DNA from: Siphonodentalium dalli
Lineage: Eukaryota > Mollusca > Scaphopoda > Gadilida > Siphonodentaliidae
Reading direction: 5' to 3'
Assembly (NCBI GenBank): GCA_032622095.1
Contig: CP136061.1
Coordinates: 15,994,440-16,058,439, forward strand
DNA length: 64,000 nucleotides
Part shown: in pieces, positions 1 to 10,258 of the stretch
Position numbering within the stretch: position 1 is the first letter of the stretch
Layout: the number at the start of each line of letters is the position of its first letter
Notes under the pieces: model-generated
The model's input: only the letters and a program-made list of their open reading frames with translations
What the model was told of the DNA's origin: nothing
The model's database searches: none
Made by a program: the position numbers and the translations under genes

Positions 1-980
1 TAGCAGTTTGTGCCAGGGGTTGATGTTTTCCCAATCCCGTCACCCAATTTCGAGGCAGGGGTGGGGTCACGTCCAAACACTTGAGATCAACCTACACATA
101 TTAGGACAACATATAATCACCATACTTCATATTTTCCGTCCATAAACTGCGATTCTTTCCACTCATGATTGATCCTATTATTATACTTCCATGGTGTAAC
201 CAAGGAAGTATATTGTTTTTCTACTGCGGCCGTTTTCTGTTTAATTGGAAATACTCAGAAACTAATGGGAGGAGGACCGCGAAATCTCTAGCGAATGAAG
301 GCATCTAAGGTCTACTAAAAATAATGGTATCCGGATGTTGGTCCAATATCTTTTAACAGAGTTATGGCCCTTTTTCGATTATTTTTCATTATTATTATTA
401 TTATTATTATACTACAGTATTTTTCAACGCCCAAATCTCGGAATGTATTAGTACTAGAAAACACAAGTTTGGTAAGTATGTTGGGGTAAATGAGTTCTAT
501 GCCTTTGGCTCATAACGGATATTGTCCGCATTTACCCCGTGGAGTTATCTCCCTTTATATGAAAAAATGTCATTTTATTATCTCGGAAATTATAAGGAGC
601 AGAGCATTGAAAATTGGACTGTATGCACATCTCGATATGCCCTACTGCCCACGGGCATCAGAACTTGTGTCCGCGCTTTCCCTGAGGAGTTACCGCCCAT
701 AGTTGGCAAACCTCTATTTGATTGTACTCTGTTGTCCTCTTGTATCATTCCAGATAACTGCATGTGGTTTTCATAGTCGTGTTGACCGTTGTCAGTTTAG
801 TCAGAGAAGGAAATTTTGACAGGGTCGGACATATATTTTGACACTGGGGTGGGGGGCAAATTGTTTGCAAAATAAAATTTTGATTGACATTCATATATTT
901 AAGTTTATGTATTTCCCGAACGAAAACAAACTCATACCGGAAAGGATTTTTGAAATCCGAGAAGAAATGCAAGAGTTACG

Positions 981-1740
981 GGCCCTCAAAGTTTGCAATT
1001 TGGGCCCATGTGCTTGATAACACATCTCCTCCGAAGATGTCGAAGTTTGGATGTCAGCTGATACGCCAACGTGTGCGGACGGAAGAGGGCACGCGGTGGG
1101 CCAAATTTTGCCAGTGTCGGTTCATTATTGTGGGTCTGGGGAGGGGTGGTCCGTGGTACCAATTTTTAATTCTTCTCGGAATCAGATGAAACTTGGAATA
1201 TAACATCTGCAACATCAGCCGATCTAGAAACTGGAAAAATTTCGAAAATCCATCGAAAACTAAAAGAATCGCGGGCCCTCAAACTTTGCAATTTTGGGCC
1301 CATGTGCTTGATAACACATCTCCTCCGAAGATATCGAACATAGGATGTCATCTGATACGAAAATGCGTACGGACTGGAGACGGCACGCGGTGGGCCAAAT
1401 TTTGCCAGTGTCGGTTCATTATTGTGGGTCTGGGGAGGGGTGGTCCGTGGTGCCGAATTTTAATTCTTCTCGGAATCAGATGAAACTTGGAATATAATAT
1501 CTGCAACATCAGCCGATCTCGAAGCTGAACACAGATCGTAAATACGTTGGAAAATGGCGGAGATTTTGGCCGTACAAGTTTGAATTTGGGCCCATATGCT
1601 TTCCAATAATCAAAGTGTTATCCGTCTCCAAATCAGATGAAATTTATACTATGCAATCTATGTCAGCCGCAAATCACAAAACTGGAAACAACTTTAAAAT
1701 CCGTTGGAAACTGACGAAGTTACGGGGCCTCAAACTTAGC
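981..1740. repeat. Nested 293-bp subrepeats within the array A monomer
   Basis: The phrase GGCCCTCAAAGTTTGCAATT and its relatives recur at 981, 1274, 1567 (diverged) and 1726 (partial), giving spacings of 293, 293 and 159 bp. Each subrepeat carries GGGCCCATRTGCTT, a CTCCGAAGAT...GGATGTCA block and a TCGGAATCAGATGAAACTTGGA block. The last two are themselves related and lie about 146 bp apart, so the subrepeat looks like an ancient dimer. Array B shows the same spacing. Confidence 0.85.
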
Positions 1741-1917
1741 AGTTTGTGCCAGGGGTTGATGTTTTCCCAATCCCGTCACCCAATTTCGAGGCAGGGGTGG
1801 GGTCACGTCCAAACACTTGAGATCAACCTACACATATTAGGACAACATATAATCACCATACTTCATATTTTCCGTCCATAAACTGCGATTCTTTCCACTC
1901 ATGATTGATCCTATTAT

Positions 1918-1948
1918 TATACTTCCATGGTGTAACCAAGGAAGTATA
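1918..1948. other. 31-nt hairpin, one per array A monomer
   Basis: A near-perfect inverted repeat: TATACTTCC and GGAAGTATA form a 9-bp outer stem, then one A/A mismatch, then TGGT/ACCA, with a GTA loop. Copies lie at 182, 1918, 3654 and 5390 in array A. It is retained unchanged in array B, where neighbouring DNA has diverged, which suggests constraint or a structural role. No function is known to me. Confidence 0.8.
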
Positions 1949-4900
1949 TTGTTTTTCTACTGCGGCCGTTTTCTGTTTAATTGGAAATACTCAGAAACTA
2001 ATGGGAGGAGGACCGCGAAATCTCTAGCGAATGAAGGCATCTAAGGTCTACTAAAAATAATGGTATCCGGATGTTGGTCCAATATCTTTTAACAGAGTTA
2101 TGGCCCTTTTTCGATTATTTTTCATTATTATTATTATTATTATTATACTACAGTATTTTTCAACGCCCAAATCTCGGAATGTATTAGTACTAGAAAACAC
2201 AAGTTTGGTAAGTATGTTGGGGTAAATGAGTTCTATGCCTTTGGCTCATAACGGATATTGTCCGCATTTACCCCGTGGAGTTATCTCCCTTTATATGAAA
2301 AAATGTCATTTTATTATCTCGGAAATTATAAGGAGCAGAGCATTGAAAATTGGACTGTATGCACATCTCGATATGCCCTACTGCCCACGGGCATCAGAAC
2401 TTGTGTCCGCGCTTTCCCTGAGGAGTTACCGCCCATAGTTGGCAAACCTCTATTTGATTGTACTCTGTTGTCCTCTTGTATCATTCCAGATAACTGCATG
2501 TGGTTTTCATAGTCGTGTTGACCGTTGTCAGTTTAGTCAGAGAAGGAAATTTTGACAGGGTCGGACATATATTTTGACACTGGGGTGGGGGGCAAATTGT
2601 TTGCAAAATAAAATTTTGATTGACATTCATATATTTAAGTTTATGTATTTCCCGAACGAAAACAAACTCATACCGGAAAGGATTTTTGAAATCCGAGAAG
2701 AAATGCAAGAGTTACGGGCCCTCAAAGTTTGCAATTTGGGCCCATGTGCTTGATAACACATCTCCTCCGAAGATGTCGAAGTTTGGATGTCAGCTGATAC
2801 GCCAACGTGTGCGGACGGAAGAGGGCACGCGGTGGGCCAAATTTTGCCAGTGTCGGTTCATTATTGTGGGTCTGGGGAGGGGTGGTCCGTGGTACCAATT
2901 TTTAATTCTTCTCGGAATCAGATGAAACTTGGAATATAACATCTGCAACATCAGCCGATCTAGAAACTGGAAAAATTTCGAAAATCCATCGAAAACTAAA
3001 AGAATCGCGGGCCCTCAAACTTTGCAATTTTGGGCCCATGTGCTTGATAACACATCTCCTCCGAAGATATCGAACATAGGATGTCATCTGATACGAAAAT
3101 GCGTACGGACTGGAGACGGCACGCGGTGGGCCAAATTTTGCCAGTGTCGGTTCATTATTGTGGGTCTGGGGAGGGGTGGTCCGTGGTGCCGAATTTTAAT
3201 TCTTCTCGGAATCAGATGAAACTTGGAATATAATATCTGCAACATCAGCCGATCTCGAAGCTGAACACAGATCGTAAATACGTTGGAAAATGGCGGAGAT
3301 TTTGGCCGTACAAGTTTGAATTTGGGCCCATATGCTTTCCAATAATCAAAGTGTTATCCGTCTCCAAATCAGATGAAATTTATACTATGCAATCTATGTC
3401 AGCCGCAAATCACAAAACTGGAAACAACTTTAAAATCCGTTGGAAACTGACGAAGTTACGGGGCCTCAAACTTAGCAGTTTGTGCCAGGGGTTGATGTTT
3501 TCCCAATCCCGTCACCCAATTTCGAGGCAGGGGTGGGGTCACGTCCAAACACTTGAGATCAACCTACACATATTAGGACAACATATAATCACCATACTTC
3601 ATATTTTCCGTCCATAAACTGCGATTCTTTCCACTCATGATTGATCCTATTATTATACTTCCATGGTGTAACCAAGGAAGTATATTGTTTTTCTACTGCG
3701 GCCGTTTTCTGTTTAATTGGAAATACTCAGAAACTAATGGGAGGAGGACCGCGAAATCTCTAGCGAATGAAGGCATCTAAGGTCTACTAAAAATAATGGT
3801 ATCCGGATGTTGGTCCAATATCTTTTAACAGAGTTATGGCCCTTTTTCGATTATTTTTCATTATTATTATTATTATTATTATACTACAGTATTTTTCAAC
3901 GCCCAAATCTCGGAATGTATTAGTACTAGAAAACACAAGTTTGGTAAGTATGTTGGGGTAAATGAGTTCTATGCCTTTGGCTCATAACGGATATTGTCCG
4001 CATTTACCCCGTGGAGTTATCTCCCTTTATATGAAAAAATGTCATTTTATTATCTCGGAAATTATAAGGAGCAGAGCATTGAAAATTGGACTGTATGCAC
4101 ATCTCGATATGCCCTACTGCCCACGGGCATCAGAACTTGTGTCCGCGCTTTCCCTGAGGAGTTACCGCCCATAGTTGGCAAACCTCTATTTGATTGTACT
4201 CTGTTGTCCTCTTGTATCATTCCAGATAACTGCATGTGGTTTTCATAGTCGTGTTGACCGTTGTCAGTTTAGTCAGAGAAGGAAATTTTGACAGGGTCGG
4301 ACATATATTTTGACACTGGGGTGGGGGGCAAATTGTTTGCAAAATAAAATTTTGATTGACATTCATATATTTAAGTTTATGTATTTCCCGAACGAAAACA
4401 AACTCATACCGGAAAGGATTTTTGAAATCCGAGAAGAAATGCAAGAGTTACGGGCCCTCAAAGTTTGCAATTTGGGCCCATGTGCTTGATAACACATCTC
4501 CTCCGAAGATGTCGAAGTTTGGATGTCAGCTGATACGCCAACGTGTGCGGACGGAAGAGGGCACGCGGTGGGCCAAATTTTGCCAGTGTCGGTTCATTAT
4601 TGTGGGTCTGGGGAGGGGTGGTCCGTGGTACCAATTTTTAATTCTTCTCGGAATCAGATGAAACTTGGAATATAACATCTGCAACATCAGCCGATCTAGA
4701 AACTGGAAAAATTTCGAAAATCCATCGAAAACTAAAAGAATCGCGGGCCCTCAAACTTTGCAATTTTGGGCCCATGTGCTTGATAACACATCTCCTCCGA
4801 AGATATCGAACATAGGATGTCATCTGATACGAAAATGCGTACGGACTGGAGACGGCACGCGGTGGGCCAAATTTTGCCAGTGTCGGTTCATTATTGTGGG

Positions 4901-7153
4901 TCTGGGGAGGGGTGGTCCGTGGTGCCGAATTTTAATTCTTCTCGGAATCAGATGAAACTTGGAATATAATATCTGCAACATCAGCCGATCTCGAAGCTGA
5001 ACACAGATCGTAAATACGTTGGAAAATGGCGGAGATTTTGGCCGTACAAGTTTGAATTTGGGCCCATATGCTTTCCAATAATCAAAGTGTTATCCGTCTC
5101 CAAATCAGATGAAATTTATACTATGCAATCTATGTCAGCCGCAAATCACAAAACTGGAAACAACTTTAAAATCCGTTGGAAACTGACGAAGTTACGGGGC
5201 CTCAAACTTAGCAGTTTGTGCCAGGGGTTGATGTTTTCCCAATCCCGTCACCCAATTTCGAGGCAGGGGTGGGGTCACGTCCAAACACTTGAGATCAACC
5301 TACACATATTAGGACAACATATAATCACCATACTTCATATTTTCCGTCCATAAACTGCGATTCTTTCCACTCATGATTGATCCTATTATTATACTTCCAT
5401 GGTGTAACCAAGGAAGTATATTGTTTTTCTACTGCGGCCGTTTTCTGTTTAATTGGAAATACTCAGAAACTAATGGGAGGAGGACCGCGAAATCTCTAGC
5501 GAATGAAGGCATCTAAGGTCTACTAAAAATAATGGTATCCGGATGTTGGTCCAATATCTTTTAACAGAGTTATGGCCCTTTTTCGATTATTTTTCATTAT
5601 TATTATTATTATTATTATACTACAGTATTTTTCAACGCCCAAATCTCGGAATGTATTAGTACTAGAAAACACAAGTTTGGTAAGTATGTTGGGGTAAATG
5701 AGTTCTATGCCTTTGGCTCATAACGGATATTGTCCGCATTTACCCCGTGGAGTTATCTCCCTTTATATGAAAAAATGTCATTTTATTATCTCGGAAATTA
5801 TAAGGAGCAGAGCATTGAAAATTGGACTGTATGCACATCTCGATATGCCCTACTGCCCACGGGCATCAGAACTTGTGTCCGCGCTTTCCCTGAGGAGTTA
5901 CCGCCCATAGTTGGCAAACCTCTATTTGATTGTACTCTGTTGTCCTCTTGTATCATTCCAGATAACTGCATGTGGTTTTCATAGTCGTGTTGACCGTTGT
6001 CAGTTTAGTCAGAGAAGGAAATTTTGACAGGGTCGGACATATATTTTGACACTGGGGTGGGGGGCAAATTGTTTGCAAAATAAAATTTTGATTGACATTC
6101 ATATATTTAAGTTTATGTATTTCCCGAACGAAAACAAACTCATACCGGAAAGGATTTTTGAAATCCGAGAAGAAATGCAAGAGTTACGGGCCCTCAAAGT
6201 TTGCAATTTGGGCCCATGTGCTTGATAACACATCTCCTCCGAAGATTCATTTTATGCTACACCCGAAACGGAGATGACTTTTGGGAAATCCAGAGTCCAA
6301 AACGGATCGAAATCGCCCTGTTCCAGAAAAGTCGTTCATTTTGTTTTCACTTTTTGAAAAAGGCTCCAATATTTCAACCAAAACTTTTGGACTTAAAACA
6401 TTATTTTTTTCTCAGTCAAGTGAAAAGAGCTCTTCAAAATAATTCCGCTTATATATATAATATATATTATCTATATATACGCCAAAAATTTGTCACTCCC
6501 CTCTCTCCTTCCTCCGGCTACCCCATCCCCCGTGGGATGGAACCTACCTCCGATTCGAATACACCCGTCATGCCGCGGGCCAGTCTCATTCCTCTACCAG
6601 AGAACTGATAGAACGCCCGTCGAATACCAACAATCATTTCCAGAGTGCTATATTGGTATGAGTTCATATCGGAGCCGTTATAAAGCAAATAACTTGGATT
6701 TTAATATAAACCCACCTATTCGTAAATTGTGTAGCCCATGGTGTGTGGTAAATTATCATTTTATCGTGTATAGTGTGTCATGAGCTATCTGCGTGCGTGC
6801 ATTTCACTTTTGTATTTTCTTTCGCATCTTCAACGCACTGCATATCATATACAACCAAACAAAATACAAACATTACATTAATTTGATCACACAAGACTTC
6901 GTTATATGGTGTATATTTCTACTAACGTAATGACGACGTATAGCCAATTATTCCATTTGCGATAACAACGATAAACACATAGAAACATGCAAACATCATC
7001 AGTTTCGTAAGATCAATTTGTATATTGTTTATATTCTAGTTATTTATCGAATATAAAAAGCATCTTTACATTATCTTTAGTTTGGTATTATTCATATTTG
7101 ATGATTAAAATACACCAAAACATGTTAAAAATAAAAAATAAAAAAAGATAATT

Positions 7154-7231
7154 TGACGGGATTCGAACTCACGTCGCAATAAAACACAAACTGAATGTTT
7201 GACGCTCTCTCCACTCGGCTACGCACTGCGC
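7154..7231 (-). pseudogene. tRNA-Leu/Ser-like sequence, copy 1
   Basis: On the minus strand an A-box-like TAGCCGAGTGG is followed by a B-box-like GTTCGAATCCC. TAGYCGAGTGG is typical of class II tRNAs (Leu, Ser), and the extra bases between the anticodon-like arm (CAAA/TTTG) and the B box fit a long variable arm. The acceptor ends do not pair, the T stem is poor and base 33 is not T, so it is unlikely to be a working tRNA. It may be a pseudogene, or an internal pol III promoter of a SINE-like unit. Confidence 0.6.
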
Positions 7232-7424
7232 TGTTAATTTATAAGAAAATATATTAGTATTAAATATGTAGGCATATAACTGTGTATATTTAAACTTTAT
7301 ATCCAAACTGATTGAAATCGAATATAAAAAGCATCTTTACATTATCTTTAGTTTGGTATTATTCGTATTTGATGATTAAAATACACCAAAACATGTTAAA
7401 AATAAAAAATAAAAAAAGATAATT

Positions 7425-7503
7425 TGACGGGATTCGAACGCACGTCGCAATAAATACACAAGCTGAAGGTTTGACGCTCTGACCACTCGACTACGCACTG
7501 CGC
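7425..7503 (-). pseudogene. tRNA-Leu/Ser-like sequence, copy 2
   Basis: Diverged partner of the sequence 271 bp to the left. The A box reads TAGTCGAGTGG and the B box GTTCGAATCCC. The A and B boxes are kept while the stem positions differ. The acceptor stem is again not formed. This copy is lost from the second spacer by a 401-bp deletion. Confidence 0.6.
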
Positions 7504-7589
7504 TATTAATTTATAAGAAAATATATTAGTATTAAATATATAGGCATATAACTGTGTATATTTAAACTTTATATCCAAACTGATTGAAA

Positions 7590-8389
7590 TGCGTGACTAT
7601 ATATATATACCCCTTTCCGCTATACGGGGAACAGGAAAATGCACCTATTCTTCCCACCAAATCCAAAAGGGCTAATTAAAGAGCAAGGTAATGCCGTAGC
7701 AGGTACATTTGGATATTCTATTCACGCCCCCCCCCAAATCTTGACCGCTATACTTCAAATTCAAACATCGAGAATTTTTTTTTTGACGAGTACATCTGAT
7801 AGCTAGTGTTCACGCGCATCTAGAGCGCAATTTTCTAATTTTCAGATGGAACGGAACGGTTTACTCGTGACAACGCTATATATCATAAATATGTATACTT
7901 CTGTAGTCTATCACTAGCCGATTTTTAGCCCCAAATCCAAACGGGCCGATGTAGGAGCGAGTTTAATGCGGTGGTACATAAGCCGGTATACTGTAGGTAT
8001 GACTCTAAAATTTGACCTCTCTAATATAAACGCAACCTGCTCAAGGGAGTGTTTGTGTCGGGTGGGTTCAGATTTGGAAAATTCCACCGAAGATCAAATG
8101 GGCAAAATTACTCCGAAAATCATATATTGAGATAAAAACTTTTCGATGAGTGGATGTGATAAGTAGTATATACACGCAAGATTAGTACACTTTTTAATGA
8201 TTTATATTGAACGGTTTAACCCTGGTAGCGTATAACGTTGTGACCGGTGATATATATTACTCAAATTCAAACCCTCTCTTCATGACGCAAATTCAAACGG
8301 ACTTAGCAAGAAGCAAGGCAAATGCATGAATATGCTCACCGATATACTATATAGGTATGTCCGCTCTACTGTAAAAGTAACATATTGTC
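7590..8389. other. Spacer DNA without recognisable genes
   Basis: I see no gene here. It holds short A/T- and C-rich runs (about 7727-7736 and 7776-7785). A second copy of 7796-8389 lies near 36456-37050 with a few substitutions, for example near 8154-8235. Confidence 0.6.
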
Positions 8390-8640
8390 ACGATTTGACC
8401 TGTCCAAAACACTCCCCGGACAAAAGTTTTCCTAGGTATAAAATTTCGTCGAAATCCGATCGTTTTACTCGATTTGACCTTGAACTTACCATTTCGAATG
8501 TCAATGTCAGGTCGGGGTCACGACTTGACCCGCCCAAAAGACTCCCCGGACAAAAGTACCCCTAGGTATCAAATTTCGTGGAAATCCGCATGTTTTACCC
8601 GATTTGACCTTCGATTGACCATTTTGAAGACCAAGGTCAG
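8390..8640. repeat. Pair of ~130-bp TTTGACCTTGA repeats
   Basis: GATTTGACCTTGAACTTACC at about 8472 and GATTTGACCTTCGATTGACC at about 8602 mark units 130 bp apart. Each is followed by an AGGTCAGGTCGG-like phrase and a CCCGGACAAAAGT phrase. It is the family seen at 39456-40116 and inside the 927-bp arrays. Confidence 0.8.
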
Positions 8641-8643
8641 GTC

Positions 8644-8661
8644 GGGATGGGATGGGATGGG
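8644..8661 (+). other. Four-GGG run, potential G-quadruplex
   Basis: Four GGG runs separated by AT fit the G3N2 quadruplex pattern. It lies 50-60 bp before the spacer's right end. The second spacer has the same run at 37306-37323. Confidence 0.7.
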
Positions 8662-9292
8662 ATGGAATACCATGGAAGTATATCTGATTCCATGGAATCT
8701 GACCTCTAGTTATTATTCTTATACTGGACACTTTTGCAACCCTTATTACTCGAAAAGTACCAGGAGTAGCATATTAAAACTTGGCACGTATCTTGGGGTC
8801 AAAGAGTTGTATGCCATCGTCGCATAAAGAATATTGTCCGCGTTTTCCCCGAGGAGTTATCTCCCTTTATCTGAAAAAATGTCATTTTATTATCTCGGAA
8901 ATAATAAGGAGCAGAGCATCGAAAATTGGACCGTATGCACACCTCGATATGCCCTACTGCCCACGGGCATCAAAACTTGTGTCCGCGCTTTCCCTGAGGA
9001 GTTACCGCCCATAGTTGGCAAACCTCTATTTGATTGTACTCTGTTGTCCTCTTGTATCATTCCAGATAACTGCATGTGGTTTTCATAGTCGTGTTGACAG
9101 TTGTCAGTTTAGTCAGAGAAGGAAAATTTGACAGGGTCGGACATATATTTTGACACTGGGGTGGGGGGCAACATTTTCGCAAAATAAAATTTTGATTGAC
9201 ATTCATCTATTTAAGTTTATGTATTTCCCGAACGAAAACAAACCCATACCGGAAAGGATTTTTGAAATCCGAGAAGAAATGCAAGAGTTACG

Positions 9293-10060
9293 GGCCCTCA
9301 AAGTTTGCAATTTGGGCCCATGTGCTTGTGTACACATCTCCTCCGAAGATATCGAACATAGGATGACATCTGATACGCCAACGTGTGCGGACGGAAGAGG
9401 GCACGCGGTGGGCCAAATTTTGCCAGTGTCTGTTCATTATTGTGGGTCTGGGGAGGGGTGGTCCGTGGTACCAATTTTTAATTCTTCTCCGAATCAGATG
9501 AAACTTGGAATATAACATCTGCAACATGAGCCGATCTAGAAATTGAAAGAATTTCGAAAATCCATCTAAAACTGACGGAATTGCGGGCCCTCAAACTTTG
9601 CGATTTTGGACCCATGTGCTTGTGTACACATCTCCTCCGAAGATATCGAACATAGGATGTCATCTGATACGAAAATACGTACGGACTGAAGAGGGCACGC
9701 GGTGGGTGTAATTTTGCCAGTGTCGGTTTAGTATTGTGGGTCAGGGGAGGGGTAGTCCGCGGTACCATTTTTTTATTCTTCTCCGAATCAGATGAAACTT
9801 GGAATGTAACATCTACCATATACGTTGATCACGATGCTGAAACAGATCGTAAATCCGTGTGAAAATGGCGGAGATTTTGGCCATCCAATTTTGAATTTGG
9901 GCCCATATGCTTTCCAATAACCAAAGTGTTATTCGTGTCCGAATCAGATGAAACTTGTGTTATGCAATCTATGTCAGCGGCAGATCGCAAAACTGGAAAC
10001 AATTTTTAAATCCGTTGGAAACTAACGGAGTTACGGGCCCTCAAACTTCGCATTTTGTGC
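9293..10060. repeat. Nested 293-bp subrepeats within the array B monomer
   Basis: GGCCCTCAAA-type phrases begin at 9293, 9586, 9879 (diverged) and 10036 (partial): spacings 293, 293 and 157. Within them, TCCGAA-headed half-units in the next monomer lie at 11073, 11219, 11367, 11513 and 11669: spacings 146, 148, 146 and 156. The monomer therefore grew from a roughly 146-bp ancestor. Confidence 0.85.
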
Positions 10061-10227
10061 CAGGGTTGATGTTTTCCCAATCCCGTCACCCAATTTCGAG
10101 GCAGGGGTGGGGTCACGTCCAAACACTTGAGATCAACCTACACATGTTAGGACAACATATACTCACCATACTTCATATTTTCCGTCCCTAAACTGTGATT
10201 CTTTCCACTCATGATTTTCCCTATTAT

Positions 10228-10258
10228 TATACTTCCATGGTGTAACCAAGGAAGTATA
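10228..10258. other. 31-nt hairpin, one per array B monomer
   Basis: Same inverted repeat as in array A (TATACTTCC outer stem, TGGT/ACCA inner stem, GTA loop). It recurs at the monomer period, from 10228 to 34455. It sits in the 1.09-kb part of the monomer that is absent at the array-spacer junctions. Confidence 0.8.

Larger units (their letters stand above)
1..6246. repeat. Satellite array A, 1736-bp monomer, about 3.6 copies
   Basis: The same 1736-bp sequence recurs head to tail. The landmark beginning ATGAGTTCTATGCC falls at 488, 2224, 3960 and 5696. The left end is cut by the window. The right end is abrupt: after CTCCGAAGAT near 6246 the monomer stops and the spacer begins. I saw no difference between the monomers, so homogenisation is recent or very efficient. 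Each monomer holds a (TTA)n run (about 385-410 in the first), a 31-nt hairpin and three diverged 293-bp subrepeats. It is related to array B, but the 150 bp or so after the TTA run are strongly diverged. Short open frames of 60-135 codons recur identically on both strands. They resemble no known protein and I treat them as non-coding. Confidence 0.97.
7048..7589. repeat. 271-bp tandem duplication carrying tRNA-like sequences
   Basis: CGAATATAAAAAGCATC starts at 7048 and again at 7319, a 271-bp period. Each unit ends with ATATCCAAACTGATTGAAAT and holds one tRNA-like sequence on the minus strand. The two units differ at scattered bases, including within the tRNA-like part, so the duplication is older than that of the satellite monomers. 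Confidence 0.9.
6247..8709. mobile_element. Spacer copy 1, fixed right flank of satellite array A
   Basis: Non-satellite DNA that begins TCATTTTATGCTACACC straight after array A and ends GACCTCTAG before a TTATTATT run that leads into array B. A nearly identical copy follows array B at 35309-37370. In order it contains an AT palindromic stretch (6448-6480), a 271-bp tandem pair with tRNA-like sequences (7048-7589), single-copy-looking DNA, two TTTGACCTTGA-type units (8390-8640), four GGG runs (8644) and the 14-bp palindrome GATTCCATGGAATC just before the end. No convincing protein is encoded; a 97-codon frame at 6490-6783 has no recognisable domain. I infer that it is the constant part of a composite array-carrying element. 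A segmental duplication is the alternative. Confidence 0.75.

Noticed and set aside
7154-7503. Functional tRNA genes in the spacer
   Set aside because: A and B boxes are good, but acceptor ends do not pair, the T stem is weak and the anticodon loop lacks T33.
8644-8671. Telomeric repeat
   Set aside because: GGGAT repeated four times is not TTAGGG, is far too short and lies inside a repeat boundary.
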